A stretch of 64,000 nt of DNA from Bacteroidales bacterium (GCA_013141385.1 JABFRB010000002.1:62001-126000); one strand, 5' to 3'; shown: positions 16,188 through 25,996, counted from the first letter of the stretch. The notes: generated from the sequence alone by a model not told the origin. Made by a program: numbers and translations.

Positions 16188-18179
16188 TTAGAAACTCAAA
16201 ATATAACTTCTTAAATCAATTGAATCGGATAGATTCATTTTTTTCTTTAACCGAACCCTGCTAATTTGAACCGATGAGGCTTTAATATTAAAGAAACGTG
16301 CAATCTCTTTTGTTTCGAAATTCATTTTTATGCAGGCACAATGTTTGATATCGTTTGATGATAACATTGGGTGTATTTTCTTGAGTTTACTAAAAAAATC
16401 AGGATGTACCTCTTCAAAGTTGGCTATAAGCATTTTCCAGTCTTTATCCAATTGTTTATAGCTGTTAATGATATCAAATATCTTCTTGAACTCCTTTTGG
16501 CTTTTTGAGAATTTCTTATCGGTGAGAGTTTTAGTTAAAACACTTTCTATTTCGGACAGGATTGTATTCTTTTGATTCATGTATAAAGCATCAGCAGCAA
16601 CCTGCTTCTGTTTTTTCTCTTTTAGAACATCGGAGGTAATATCGATTAATACGGTTTGCACATATTTCTGGCAATTAATCGTATTGTTTACTAAATCGAG
16701 TCTGATATAACGAATATCACCATTGCTATTTAAAATCCTTAGTTTTTTAACTAACGGTGAAGGAACGTTGTTGTCTTTTAATTTTAGGGATAGCTCTTCG
16801 GCAATTTTTCTATCATTTGGGTGGAATAATCCAACAAAACCAATCTTCTCGAAATCTAATAAGGATTTGAGTCCAAGCCAACTCATAGTGGTTTTATTGA
16901 TGTAAACAGGTTTGTTGTTCTGCGTTAGAATAAGCCCTAACGGAGCATTTTCGGCAAGCATTTTATATTTCTGACGCTCATCAAATATTTGCTTCTCAAG
17001 ATTTGAGATATGGGTTATATCCTGTAATACGCCAAAGAATTTTTTGTTTTTAGTTACTGGATCTATTCTGACTTCGCCAATTCCGCGAACAGTTTTCTCC
17101 TTATCATTGGCATCGATAATTCTGAAGATAAAATCAAATTTTTTCTTTCCGTTATAGGTAAGTTGAAGCAATTGCTTAACCTGCTCGGAATCCTCATGGT
17201 GAATATATTTGACAAAATTTTCTTTGTGCGATGTTTGATTTTCGCTGTAGCTATGCCCAAAGATATTATAAGCTCCGTGCGACCATATTTGAAGCCCTGT
17301 GGTTAAATCGCTTTCTATATGACCAAATGAATTGGCAATTTCAGCACGAATTTGTCGAGCATGACTCCGCTCCAGTTCATTCTTTGTGTTTTCTTTTTCG
17401 GTAATATCAGATCTGTACTCGACAAAACCTGTTAGGGTTCCATTATCATCGAATAATGGGGTGTGCCTTACCATCCATATTCTATTATCATTAAGGGTAA
17501 CAATCCTCTCTGTAGGTACGAATACACGGCTAACTACGGGGCAATTCATACAGGGCTTATTATTGTTAAACCATACATTATGACATAATTCACCAATGTA
17601 AGAATCATCCTTTATGTTAAGTTGCTCCTTACCAGCATCGTTGAGCCATATAATGTTGTGGTTGATGCTATAAAAAGCAATAACTTCTTTAAATGAGTTG
17701 AGAATATCGGTGCGAAGTTTTTCTTCAACCTGTAATGCCGTATTATACTCCAAATCGGGAGTAATATCGCGACTTATAATGAGCGTTGCTGGTTTTTTAT
17801 TGTAAACAAAAGGAATCAGATTACTCTCAGTATCGAAAAAAGTCTTATCGAATCGGATATTTTTTAGGTGTACAGGCGTAATGGGTAAATTAGATGTAGT
17901 TGCCAGACGATCGATTACGATATATTGATGATCGGCATGTATTGTATCAAGAATATTTTTTCCAATAATATCAGCAGAACTTGTGCAGCGCAATAATTTT
18001 AAGCCTTTTGAGTTTATAAAAACAAACTTCCCTTCCTGAATAACTGCTATATAATTTGTGGAGTTTTCAACAATAGAATTATAAAACTCTTTGTTTTCTT
18101 TCTTTAGTTGGGTGCTTACTATTTTAAGCTCTTTGTTTAAAGACTCAAAATTATTTATCAGTAAATTGAAGCGTTCCAT
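16188..18179 (-). CDS. Multi-PAS sensor protein with C-terminal LuxR-like helix-turn-helix
   Basis: 663 aa, no membrane segments. Four PAS-like modules can be followed: about 32-130 (F-Y-N-S-I-V-E-N-S-T-N-Y-I-A-V), 155-260 (with a C-H-N-V-W-F-N-N-N-K-P-C-M-N-C-P cysteine cluster), 270-385 (G-H-I-E-S-D-L-T-T-G) and 395-510 (M-L-A-E-N-A-P-L-G-L-I-L). A helical stretch leads to a C-terminal DNA-binding domain (L-S-S-N-D-I-K-H-C-A-C-I-K-M-N-F-E-T-K-E-I-A, then S-V-Q-I-S-R-V-R-L-K-K-K-M), resembling the LuxR/GerE-like HTH seen at the end of many Bacteroidota sensory regulators. There is no kinase domain, so it is a one-component regulator. The C-x-C-x-x-C type cluster in PAS2 could bind a metal or sense redox; inferred. 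It is next to the cyd operon but transcribed in the same direction upstream of it. Confidence 0.85.
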   Translation of the reverse strand: MERFNLLINNFESLNKELKIVSTQLKKENKEFYNSIVENSTNYIAVIQEGKFVFINSKGLKLLRCTSSADIIGKNILDTIHADHQYIVIDRLATTSNLPITPVHLKNIRFDKTFFDTESNLIPFVYNKKPATLIISRDITPDLEYNTALQVEEKLRTDILNSFKEVIAFYSINHNIIWLNDAGKEQLNIKDDSYIGELCHNVWFNNNKPCMNCPVVSRVFVPTERIVTLNDNRIWMVRHTPLFDDNGTLTGFVEYRSDITEKENTKNELERSHARQIRAEIANSFGHIESDLTTGLQIWSHGAYNIFGHSYSENQTSHKENFVKYIHHEDSEQVKQLLQLTYNGKKKFDFIFRIIDANDKEKTVRGIGEVRIDPVTKNKKFFGVLQDITHISNLEKQIFDERQKYKMLAENAPLGLILTQNNKPVYINKTTMSWLGLKSLLDFEKIGFVGLFHPNDRKIAEELSLKLKDNNVPSPLVKKLRILNSNGDIRYIRLDLVNNTINCQKYVQTVLIDITSDVLKEKKQKQVAADALYMNQKNTILSEIESVLTKTLTDKKFSKSQKEFKKIFDIINSYKQLDKDWKMLIANFEEVHPDFFSKLKKIHPMLSSNDIKHCACIKMNFETKEIARFFNIKASSVQISRVRLKKKMNLSDSIDLRSYILSF

Positions 18180-18414
18180 CCGGCATTATTTAATGTCAAA
18201 AATAATTGAAATAATTAAAAAATAAGTTTATTTTACATGAAGAATGGTTTAATGTTTGTGTACGAAAATACCATTCAGATAAATGGATTTGGAGGTTGAA
18301 GTTAGTTTCCGACAACTTTTTTACCTGCCGTTTCCTCTTTGGATTAACTGTCGTTGGGCATTATAAAGTTTTATGTTTTATTTTAATTTTGATAATTCTT
18401 AAACACTAAAAGGT

Positions 18415-19923
18415 ATGAAATTCATAATCTCAATAATTACATTGGTATTTACCTTGCAAGGTTTTTCTCAGGATAATTATTATGATTATTCACAGAGAGA
18501 GAAAGAGGTGGTATTCTTAGATAATTTTGATAACAATAATAATCGTTGGTGGCTTGGTGACAATTCTGAAGCGCTTTCTAGTGTTGAAAATGGATACCTT
18601 ACTTTAGAATGGAGAGGAAAATCTCCTATTTGGTATAGCCTTAACGGAATTATTTTTGATTTGACTCAGGATTTTGAAATTGAAACCCTTATAAAACAAA
18701 CAGGCGGGACTAAGGGAAATCTATTTGGGTTAATATTTAACAAATCGGATAAAGGTGAATGTGGGTTTATTGTAAACTGCAACAGCGAGTCGGTTGTTTA
18801 TCAGGATAAAATTAACGAAACCAGAAGGTTTATAAAAGATGGGGGAGAGTTTATTCCTAATATTAGCGTTGTATATAATGAATTTACTAAGCTAACTATT
18901 AGAAGAACAGGCGACCAATTCTCCTTTTTTGTAAATGAAGTCTTACTAAAATCTGGCCCTATTACTGAATTTAATTCAAATCGTATTGGTTTCCAGATAT
19001 GGTATAACTCAAGAATTTGTGTTGATTATTTGAAAGTATCATATTTAAGAAAGGCAAAGGAAATAATTGTACCTGAAATTGCAGATAACCTAAAGAATAA
19101 AGGCAATAAGCAATCCATAATAAAATCTGATGTTGATGTAAATATTCCAGAAGTTGCAAAGCAAAACTCCGATAGGTTTGCCCTGATTATAGGTAATGAG
19201 GACTACTCATCAAAGCAAAAGGAGATAAACACCGAGGCTAATGTTGAATTTGCTCGAAACGATGCAACCATCTTCAAGGAACATGCTATTAAAGTGCTGG
19301 GCATCCCTGAGGAAAATATTACATTCCTACTTGATGCAACACTTGGGGAGATGAGCCAAGGAATTGACAAGCTAAATAAGATTATTAAAGTAACCGAAGG
19401 AACTGCTGATGTATTTGTTTACTATGCCGGACACGGGCTACCCGATGAGAATACTAAAGAGGCCTATTTAATACCTGTTGATGTGAATGGTACCAATTTG
19501 ATCTACGCAATTAATTTAAACACTTTATACTCAAAGCTAACTGAATTCCCAAGCAGAAGAGTTACAGTATTTTTGGATGCCTGTTTTAGTGGAGGAGCCA
19601 GAAATCAAGGATTGCTTTCGGCTCGTGGAGTTAAAGTAAAGCCCAAAGAGGATGTTCTAAAAGGTAATTTAGTTGTGTTTACTGCGAGTTCAGGTGAGCA
19701 AAGCTCTTTACCCTACAAAGCCAAAAACCATGGCTTATTCACCTATTTTTTGCTAAAAAAGTTTCAAGAAACAAAGGGGGATGTAACATACAAGGAGCTA
19801 TCCGATTATTTGAATAAATCCATTAAGTTGAATTCAATTCTAATTAACGATAAAGAGCAGCTTCCACAAACAAATACAAGCATAGATATTCAAGCCGAAT
19901 GGATGAATTGGAAACTTAATTGA
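18415..19923 (+). CDS. Secreted caspase-family (C14) protein with N-terminal beta-sandwich
   Basis: 502 aa. A signal peptide covers about residues 1-19 (F-I-I-S-I-I-T-L-V-F-T-L-Q-G-F-S-Q). Residues about 35-210 form a concanavalin/laminin-G-like beta-sandwich (V-F-L-D-N-F-D-N-N-N-N-R-W-W-L-G, then L-Y-D-Y-L-K-V-S-like end). The caspase-like p20 fold spans about 255-495, with F-A-L-I-I-G-N at its start, catalytic His340 in Y-Y-A-G-H-G and catalytic Cys390 in L-D-A-C-F-S-G-G. The dyad is intact, so it is probably an active clan CD protease, cleaving after an acidic or basic residue (specificity unknown). Export implies a periplasmic or surface role rather than cell-death signalling. A two-TM protein gene begins 7 bases downstream. 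Confidence 0.88.
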   Translation: MKFIISIITLVFTLQGFSQDNYYDYSQREKEVVFLDNFDNNNNRWWLGDNSEALSSVENGYLTLEWRGKSPIWYSLNGIIFDLTQDFEIETLIKQTGGTKGNLFGLIFNKSDKGECGFIVNCNSESVVYQDKINETRRFIKDGGEFIPNISVVYNEFTKLTIRRTGDQFSFFVNEVLLKSGPITEFNSNRIGFQIWYNSRICVDYLKVSYLRKAKEIIVPEIADNLKNKGNKQSIIKSDVDVNIPEVAKQNSDRFALIIGNEDYSSKQKEINTEANVEFARNDATIFKEHAIKVLGIPEENITFLLDATLGEMSQGIDKLNKIIKVTEGTADVFVYYAGHGLPDENTKEAYLIPVDVNGTNLIYAINLNTLYSKLTEFPSRRVTVFLDACFSGGARNQGLLSARGVKVKPKEDVLKGNLVVFTASSGEQSSLPYKAKNHGLFTYFLLKKFQETKGDVTYKELSDYLNKSIKLNSILINDKEQLPQTNTSIDIQAEWMNWKLN

Positions 19924-19930
19924 AAATTCT

Positions 19931-20398
19931 ATGGTAAACGAAAATCCATATTTGAACGAATTGAATAAGAAAACCGATGATGAATTATTCGATATTATAG
20001 CAAATACAGATGAATCCGAGGATCCATTTATGCATGAAGCGGCTATAAGCATTGCATTAGAACGTGAATTAATTACTGAATATCAAGCAAAACATCTACT
20101 TGAAGGAAATATTGCAGTATTAGAGTACAATCCTGAAAATATTGATAACCAGGAATTAGAAAAGGAAGCACAGGAAAGTCATGAAAAATCTAAGGAGAAG
20201 AATAATGTAAGATTTGGGTTATCATTAATGGGAGGAGGGGCACTTCTTATATTGTATTTTTATAACGGTGGATTGATATTTCCTGTTAAAACGCTAATAA
20301 TTGGAATAACTTCCATGTTTGTGGGAATAGTTCTTTTAATTATTGGTCTTATTGAAAAGAATAGAAGAAAAAACAATACCGAAGAGAACATTGACTGA
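19931..20398 (+). CDS. Membrane protein with acidic cytoplasmic N-terminus
   Basis: 155 aa. The first 95 residues are hydrophilic and acidic (P-Y-L-N-E-L-N-K-K-T-D-D-E-L-F-D-I, L-E-R-E-L-I-T-E-Y-Q-A), followed by two hydrophobic helices (about 97-112 and 120-140) and a basic tail N-R-R-K-N-N. No known domain is recognised. It starts 7 bases after the caspase-family gene and is almost certainly cotranscribed with it, so it may anchor, regulate or partner that protease; this is inferred from position only. Confidence 0.7.
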   Translation: MVNENPYLNELNKKTDDELFDIIANTDESEDPFMHEAAISIALERELITEYQAKHLLEGNIAVLEYNPENIDNQELEKEAQESHEKSKEKNNVRFGLSLMGGGALLILYFYNGGLIFPVKTLIIGITSMFVGIVLLIIGLIEKNRRKNNTEENID

Positions 20399-20438
20399 AC
20401 CCTTTTTGCTGAAATTTAATTTACAAGAACCTCTAAAC

Positions 20439-22202
20439 TTAGCTTTCTATTTTTTCATTTAGAAGTAGGTTAACGGCATCCTTGAATGAACCTGCTAGAA
20501 TAACATTGCCTGTATTGACAAAGAAAATCTCATCTGCATTTTCAATGGTGTTTAAGCGGTGGGCAATTATTACCCGGGTGGTCGATGATGGAAGTTTCCT
20601 TAGTATTTCGTCAAGCAATTGTTCTGTAATAGTGTCGATATTTGCAGTGGCTTCATCAAGAATAAGTAATTCTGGTTTTCGAAGTACAGCTCGCATGAAT
20701 GCGATTAGCTGTTTTTGTCCTAGACTGATACCATCTCCAGTAGTTTGAACCTTTGTATCAAGCCCTTGATCGAAACGTTCCAATAAGCCCGCCAGTCCAG
20801 CTTCTGAAATAACTTCTGCCAACTGTTTGTTAGAGAGATTTTTGTATTCGACATTTCCGTATAGAATATTATCACGCACAGTTCCTGAAAACATAAAAGG
20901 GTCCTGAAGAATAAATCCAATCTTATGACTACGTTCTTCGGGTTTATATGATCGTATATCTTTGCCATCAAGAAGGATAGAGCCCTTTGTGGTATCATAT
21001 AATCTTGCAATAAGTGATGCTATGGTAGTTTTACCCCCACCTGTAGGGCCTACAAACGCATAGGTTTTCCCTTGTTCCAAATCGAAATTTACTTCATACA
21101 ATACCTCTTTACCATTTGGATATTGAAATGATACATCTCGAAAAGTTAGGTATGATTTACTCTCCTCGTTTTTAACATCTTCCACGATATCTAAATTGTT
21201 TTCGAATGATAATAGCAGTGAAATTCGATCCCAGCCGGCCAAGGCTACCTGAAAACTGGCCCACAAAGTTGCTAATTGACGTAATGGGTTGTAAAAATTA
21301 TTTATATAAGCAATAAAACTAATAAGCAGACCAAGGGTAAATAGTCCTTTTGTAATTAAATAAATCCCAAAAGAAAGCACAATCATCTGACCAATATTAG
21401 CAGCCAAAGTATATATAGGCATAAAAACAGTATTGGCAAAACCTGTTTGAATCGACTGTGCATAATTTTCTTTATTAACCTTTTCGAAACGTTTACGGAA
21501 ATAATCGCGACGATTGAAAGCGATAATTACCTTAAAATTTGCGAGACTCTCCTGCACCTCTGCGCTAAGAGTCCCGGTTGTTTTCATGCTGGCCGCATTT
21601 CGGCTTTTTACCCAGGGCGAAATACTCTTGGTAACGAACCACATCATTAATGCTGGCGATAATGCTGCAATACCTAAGGGGAGATTTATGCTTAGTAGAA
21701 AAATCCCTGCCCCAATCATTATAATAAGACTTCCAATAAATTGCATTAATGATTGTGAGAAAAATTGGTTTACCTTATCGGTATCATTATTAATACGAGA
21801 TATAAGATCGCCGCTCTGGTTTTGATTAAAAAAATCAACTGGAAGTTCTTGGAGTTTGTTAAACACTGCGTTACGCAAGCTGAATAGCATACGTTGCCCG
21901 ATGCCTCCCATCATACGCATTTGAATATAGTTTAAAGCAAAAGCAACTATGTAAACTGATAATAGAATTGAGGCAAACACCAGTACTCCATGGAACTGTT
22001 TGGTTTGAATATATTTGTCGATAGTATGTCCAATTAGGTATGGCCCAAGCAAACTGAATCCAGCATTGATAAGAATAGCAATAAAGGCTATAGTTAAGTT
22101 GCGACGCTCTTCACCAATAAGAGCAATCAATTTTCGGAGCGATGCAAGGTTCGATTTCTTTTGCTCCGTTTTATTTGATGCTTGGTGTAGGTTATAGTTC
22201 AT
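20439..22202 (-). CDS. ABC exporter half-transporter, canonical Walker B partner
   Basis: 587 aa: an N-terminal six-helix type-1 exporter domain (about 25-310) and an ATPase domain (about 345-580). The Walker A motif is G-P-T-G-G-G-K-T-T, Walker B is L-L-I-L-D-E-A-T-A-N-I-D with the catalytic Glu, and the H-loop His is in I-I-A-H-R-L. The signature loop is degenerate (G-D-G-I-S-L-G-Q-K-Q instead of LSGGQ). Together with the partner encoded just upstream (overlap 11 bases), whose defects are complementary, this is a heterodimeric multidrug/lipid exporter of the LmrCD/BmrCD/TmrAB type with one working and one degenerate ATP site. Substrate unknown. Confidence 0.92.
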   Translation of the reverse strand: MNYNLHQASNKTEQKKSNLASLRKLIALIGEERRNLTIAFIAILINAGFSLLGPYLIGHTIDKYIQTKQFHGVLVFASILLSVYIVAFALNYIQMRMMGGIGQRMLFSLRNAVFNKLQELPVDFFNQNQSGDLISRINNDTDKVNQFFSQSLMQFIGSLIIMIGAGIFLLSINLPLGIAALSPALMMWFVTKSISPWVKSRNAASMKTTGTLSAEVQESLANFKVIIAFNRRDYFRKRFEKVNKENYAQSIQTGFANTVFMPIYTLAANIGQMIVLSFGIYLITKGLFTLGLLISFIAYINNFYNPLRQLATLWASFQVALAGWDRISLLLSFENNLDIVEDVKNEESKSYLTFRDVSFQYPNGKEVLYEVNFDLEQGKTYAFVGPTGGGKTTIASLIARLYDTTKGSILLDGKDIRSYKPEERSHKIGFILQDPFMFSGTVRDNILYGNVEYKNLSNKQLAEVISEAGLAGLLERFDQGLDTKVQTTGDGISLGQKQLIAFMRAVLRKPELLILDEATANIDTITEQLLDEILRKLPSSTTRVIIAHRLNTIENADEIFFVNTGNVILAGSFKDAVNLLLNEKIES

Positions 22203-23940
22203 AGTGATGTGTGCTTCGTTGTGAGCTATAAATTTGAATATATTCAGGCGAACTCTTCTTTAACTCCTCGTGCGTACCAGTTGCAATAACTTCACCCTCC
22301 ATTAAAAGAATGATTTGTTCGAAATTCTTTACCGATGCAATTTTTTGAGTAATTGATACAAGGGTCAAATCCGGGTAATTATTTTCAAGGTTACAAAGAA
22401 TTTTATTTTCTGTGGTTCTATCAACGCGTGAGGTAAAATCGTCGAGTAAAAGAATTTTAGGATTTATAGCAAGCGCACGTGCCAACATGATACGCTGCTT
22501 TTGTCCACCAGAAAGGCTGGTACCGCGCTCCGATACAATTGTATCAAGCTTTTGAGGGAGCGATTCAATAAAGTCTGTTAGTTCGGCAGTGGCAATGGCT
22601 TTCTCCAATGACTCGTTTGTTACCCTATCGTTGAAAGCAATATTTTCACGAAGGCTCATGTTAAAAATCACGCTATCCTGAAAAACAAAACCAATTTGAC
22701 TGTGGAATAGTTCCTTTGTATACTTATCCATATTTATACCATCAAATTCTATTGAGCCTGAACTAGGAGAAATAAGATTTGTAAGTAAATATAGCAGTTG
22801 ACTTTTGCCTGCTGCTGTGGGTCCTAATATGGCGGTTCTGCTTCCTGTTTTTATCGAAAATGAAACATCCTTCAATATAGGTTTTTCCTTATAAAACAAT
22901 GAAACGTTTTTAAGCTCAATATCACCCTTTATATCGCTATTAATAGTTCCAGTTTCAACTTCTTCGGGTGCTTTAAGAACCTCGTATACCCTCATATAGG
23001 AGGCCGAAGCTTGAGCAATGATATTACTCATAAAACCAATCATTAGAATAGGGAAAATTAATAGCATAATATAACTGTAGAATGCAGCAAAATCTCCTAA
23101 TGACATACTACCAACCATTACAAAATGTCCACCCATAACCAGTATTGTAACCAAAGACAGATTGGCTACAAACTGAATTACCGGGACTAATGTGGCAAAT
23201 AAGCGTAGAATGGATAATCCCAAATTACGAGATTCCATATTTGTCTCCAGAAATCTCATGCTCTCTGGTTGTTGCGAGTTTAGCACCCGTATTAATGCGG
23301 AACCTAAAATACTTTCGTTAATTATCTTGTTAAGCGAGTCAATAATCTCCCTACTTCGTTTATAAAGCACTCTCACCTTCTTTAGTACAATATAAAAGGT
23401 TCCGCCAATAATTGGTACAATTAGAATAACCGCTAATGCCAACTTCCAGTTGATAAGAATAAGCAAAATACATGTGCCCACAATTACAAAGATTGATGAA
23501 ACAATAACGACAAAAGCCTGGGAAACAAACGTTTTTATTGAATCAATATCCGATGTGAGGTTCGTTAAAAGTTTAGATGGGTTCGAACTAAGAATATACG
23601 TATAACTCTGGCGTGAAATTTTTTCGGATAGCTGTGTTCGCAAATTTCTAGCAACTCGCTCCGAGGTATAAATTTGAATAATGTTTTGCAAAAAAACGAT
23701 TATAAATATTGCAACAGCAGCCACCAGAAACTCAAGAATCACAGTTTCCATATTATAGCTCTTTGATGAAAAAGCATCGATACCACGAGCAATAATTTTC
23801 GGAATCAACATGTTAATTCCGTTGCTAATTAACGCCATGGCAATCAGTATCGATACCATTCCAGAATATGGTTTCAGCAAGCTGAATATACTGGGTTTAA
23901 GATTTTTGCCTTTTGTAGGTTGAGAGGTAGGTTTGTTCAT
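22192..23940 (-). CDS. ABC exporter half-transporter, degenerate Walker B partner
   Basis: 582 aa with the same layout as the downstream subunit: six-helix membrane domain (about 20-310) and ATPase domain (about 340-575). Walker A is G-P-T-A-A-G-K-S-Q, the signature is intact (T-S-L-S-G-G-Q-K-Q-R), but Walker B reads L-L-L-D-D-F-T-S-R-V-D with Asp in place of the catalytic Glu, and the H-loop is S-I-T-Q-K with Gln for His. Both changes mark the non-hydrolysing site of heterodimeric exporters. First gene of the pair, with 11 bases of overlap. Inner-membrane efflux of drugs, lipids or peptides is possible; substrate cannot be told. Confidence 0.92.
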   Translation of the reverse strand: MNKPTSQPTKGKNLKPSIFSLLKPYSGMVSILIAMALISNGINMLIPKIIARGIDAFSSKSYNMETVILEFLVAAVAIFIIVFLQNIIQIYTSERVARNLRTQLSEKISRQSYTYILSSNPSKLLTNLTSDIDSIKTFVSQAFVVIVSSIFVIVGTCILLILINWKLALAVILIVPIIGGTFYIVLKKVRVLYKRSREIIDSLNKIINESILGSALIRVLNSQQPESMRFLETNMESRNLGLSILRLFATLVPVIQFVANLSLVTILVMGGHFVMVGSMSLGDFAAFYSYIMLLIFPILMIGFMSNIIAQASASYMRVYEVLKAPEEVETGTINSDIKGDIELKNVSLFYKEKPILKDVSFSIKTGSRTAILGPTAAGKSQLLYLLTNLISPSSGSIEFDGINMDKYTKELFHSQIGFVFQDSVIFNMSLRENIAFNDRVTNESLEKAIATAELTDFIESLPQKLDTIVSERGTSLSGGQKQRIMLARALAINPKILLLDDFTSRVDRTTENKILCNLENNYPDLTLVSITQKIASVKNFEQIILLMEGEVIATGTHEELKKSSPEYIQIYSSQRSTHHYEL

Positions 23941-24543
23941 AGCTATGTGTACTGTTATGCAAAGGAATTTAAAAAAAATGATTATTCATTCGACTAATCG
24001 GCAAAGTCATAAAATTTATCGGTAAGTATACTCATAAGATGCTTAGATTTTAATTTTGGTAAATGCCGTTAATACTTAAACATAGCCCAATGAGGCTATG
24101 CAGATATTGGACTATAGGGAATCTCAATACGGTATAAGTATAGCATTGAAATATTTCTATTATTGAAATCATTTTATTTTAATCAAGTAAAACAAATATC
24201 TCCTCACATAAGGCAAGAAAAATTTACCTTTTTTTCAACATTGAATCTACTCCTAATCTGCTGTGTGGAATTGCCTAAATTGGTCGAATAGCGAAAAACA
24301 TAGATAATTGGTTTTGTTGATTAGTGTTGCAAGAATAGCTCTTAGATTATCTTATCCTAATAAAAATTAATATCCGTTTTATTGTAGTACCTTACAAAAT
24401 AATTTCTTAAAGCTAAAACGATCATCCCAAATTTGGCAATGGAAAACACAATTGTCGAATCGACTTATAAAATCTGCATAAATAACTATTGATAAAAACT
24501 TTATCAACCTAAAGCGTCAAGTATTAATAGAAAGGGACAATAT
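23941..24543. other. 603-base intergenic region between divergent genes
   Basis: No credible ORF. It contains a small hairpin, CATAGCC (24081-24087) with GGCTATG (24094-24100), and near its right end the inverted repeat TTGATAAAAACTTTATCAA (24489-24507; 8-base arms, 3-base spacer) located 37 bases before the DUF6629 start, which could be an operator. Otherwise AT-rich sequence without further structure that I can support. Confidence 0.5.
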
Positions 24544-25239
24544 ATGTGTTTTTCACCAGAAGCAAGTTTTGCAGGGGGTATAATCATTTCATCTGTCGGT
24601 ATTGCCACTGTTAGGAAAGTGCATAAACCTTCTCAACTAGTTTTTGCATGCATTCCACTATTCTTTGGCATTCAACAAATTGCCGAAGGTTTTTTGTGGT
24701 TAACCATACCTCTTCCAGAGTATATAATCGTTCAAAAACTTTCTACCTATATATTTTTAATAATGGCGGTTGTTATTTGGCCCATGATGATTCCTCTTTC
24801 TGTGCTATTCATGGAAGAGAATAAAAAAAGAAAGAAATTTCTATGGATTCTATTGACTATTGGAACATCCTTATCATTGTATTATACTTTCTGTTTGCTG
24901 TTCTTTAGTGTTAATCCGCAGGTAATGGAATACCATATTCAGTATAATACCAATTTTCCTAAATCTATAGCTATTGTAGTTTTTATTACTTACCTAATTG
25001 CAACCATTACCCCTCTATTTGTATCGAGTATTAAAAGAACACATCTATTAGGTATTTTGATGTTCCTATCGTGCTTGGTTACAGCAATATTTTTCACCCG
25101 ATTTCTTACTTCGGTATGGTGCTTTTTTGCTGCGTTGATTAGTGGGGTTATCTATTGGATTCTTAGAGACTCAAAAATAAAATTCAACTTTGATAAACTT
25201 AGCCTATTGAGGAGTCAATTCAAAATACATGGGAATTAA
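24544..25239 (+). CDS. DUF6629 family membrane protein
   Basis: 231 aa with about seven hydrophobic helices. The N-terminal M-C-F-S-P-E-A-S-F-A-G-G and the downstream F-F-G-I-Q-Q-I-A-E-G-F-L-W-L are the signatures of the DUF6629 family of integral membrane proteins, seen in many phyla and functionally uncharacterised. The nearly invariant MCFS start supports the chosen ATG. Monocistronic, with a palindrome (24489-24507) upstream that may be a control site. Confidence 0.85.
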   Translation: MCFSPEASFAGGIIISSVGIATVRKVHKPSQLVFACIPLFFGIQQIAEGFLWLTIPLPEYIIVQKLSTYIFLIMAVVIWPMMIPLSVLFMEENKKRKKFLWILLTIGTSLSLYYTFCLLFFSVNPQVMEYHIQYNTNFPKSIAIVVFITYLIATITPLFVSSIKRTHLLGILMFLSCLVTAIFFTRFLTSVWCFFAALISGVIYWILRDSKIKFNFDKLSLLRSQFKIHGN

Positions 25240-25279
25240 ACCAAGCATATAGGATATGCACACTAATCTTAGTGAATGG

Positions 25280-25996
25280 TTACGTACTCATTGGCACTTC
25301 CATTAAGAGAATTTCCGAATCGCTATCGGCGGTGATAGTTAATATTTCAGTATCCCAAACCCCTAACCCATCGCGTTTATTCAACTTAATTTGATTGATC
25401 GTTGTATCACCGCTGATGATAAATGCATACACCCCATTTCCAATTTTTTTGACTCTGTAGCTATCCGAGACTCCTTTATCCAAATGGCCTAAATGAAACC
25501 ATGCATCCTGATATATCCAAACACCCTCATCGTTGGCATTGGGAGAAAGTATTTGTTGAAATCTATTTTTCCTGTCCGATTCGTGTAATGTAATCTGATC
25601 GTATCGGGGAGTAACGTTCTTTTTGTTGGGGAAAATCCAAATCTGCAAGAATTGTACAAGTTTATCCTTATTCTTGTTGTATTCGCTATGGGTAATACCT
25701 GAACCAGCGCTCATCACCTGGACATCTCCCTTTTTAATAACAGCGATATTTCCCATGCTATCCCGATGTTCCAAATCGCCTTCTAAGGGAATGCTGATGA
25801 TCTCCATATTATCATGCGGATGCGTATCGAACCCCATTCCAGCACTTACCTGATCGTCATTTAAAACCCGTAATGTCCCAAAGTGGACTCTTTCGGGATT
25901 GTAGTAATTAGCAAAGCTAAAAGTATGGTAGCTATTGAGCCATCCATGGTTGGCATGACCCCTCGAAGATGACTTGTGTAAAACGGTATTTGCCAT
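25280..25996 (-). CDS. Pirin family protein (YhhW-like)
   Basis: 238 aa bicupin, the usual bacterial pirin length. The N-terminal cupin has the iron-binding pattern: H-P-H in F-D-T-H-P-H-D-N-M-E-I, and H-S-E in S-G-I-T-H-S-E-Y-N. The start region S-S-R-G-H-A-N-H-G-W-L-N-S-Y-H-T-F-S-F-A is strongly conserved in the family. Characterised members such as E. coli YhhW show quercetin 2,3-dioxygenase activity in vitro; physiological substrate unknown. Cytoplasmic, single gene, convergent with DUF6629 (41 bases apart). Confidence 0.95.
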   Translation of the reverse strand: MANTVLHKSSSRGHANHGWLNSYHTFSFANYYNPERVHFGTLRVLNDDQVSAGMGFDTHPHDNMEIISIPLEGDLEHRDSMGNIAVIKKGDVQVMSAGSGITHSEYNKNKDKLVQFLQIWIFPNKKNVTPRYDQITLHESDRKNRFQQILSPNANDEGVWIYQDAWFHLGHLDKGVSDSYRVKKIGNGVYAFIISGDTTINQIKLNKRDGLGVWDTEILTITADSDSEILLMEVPMST

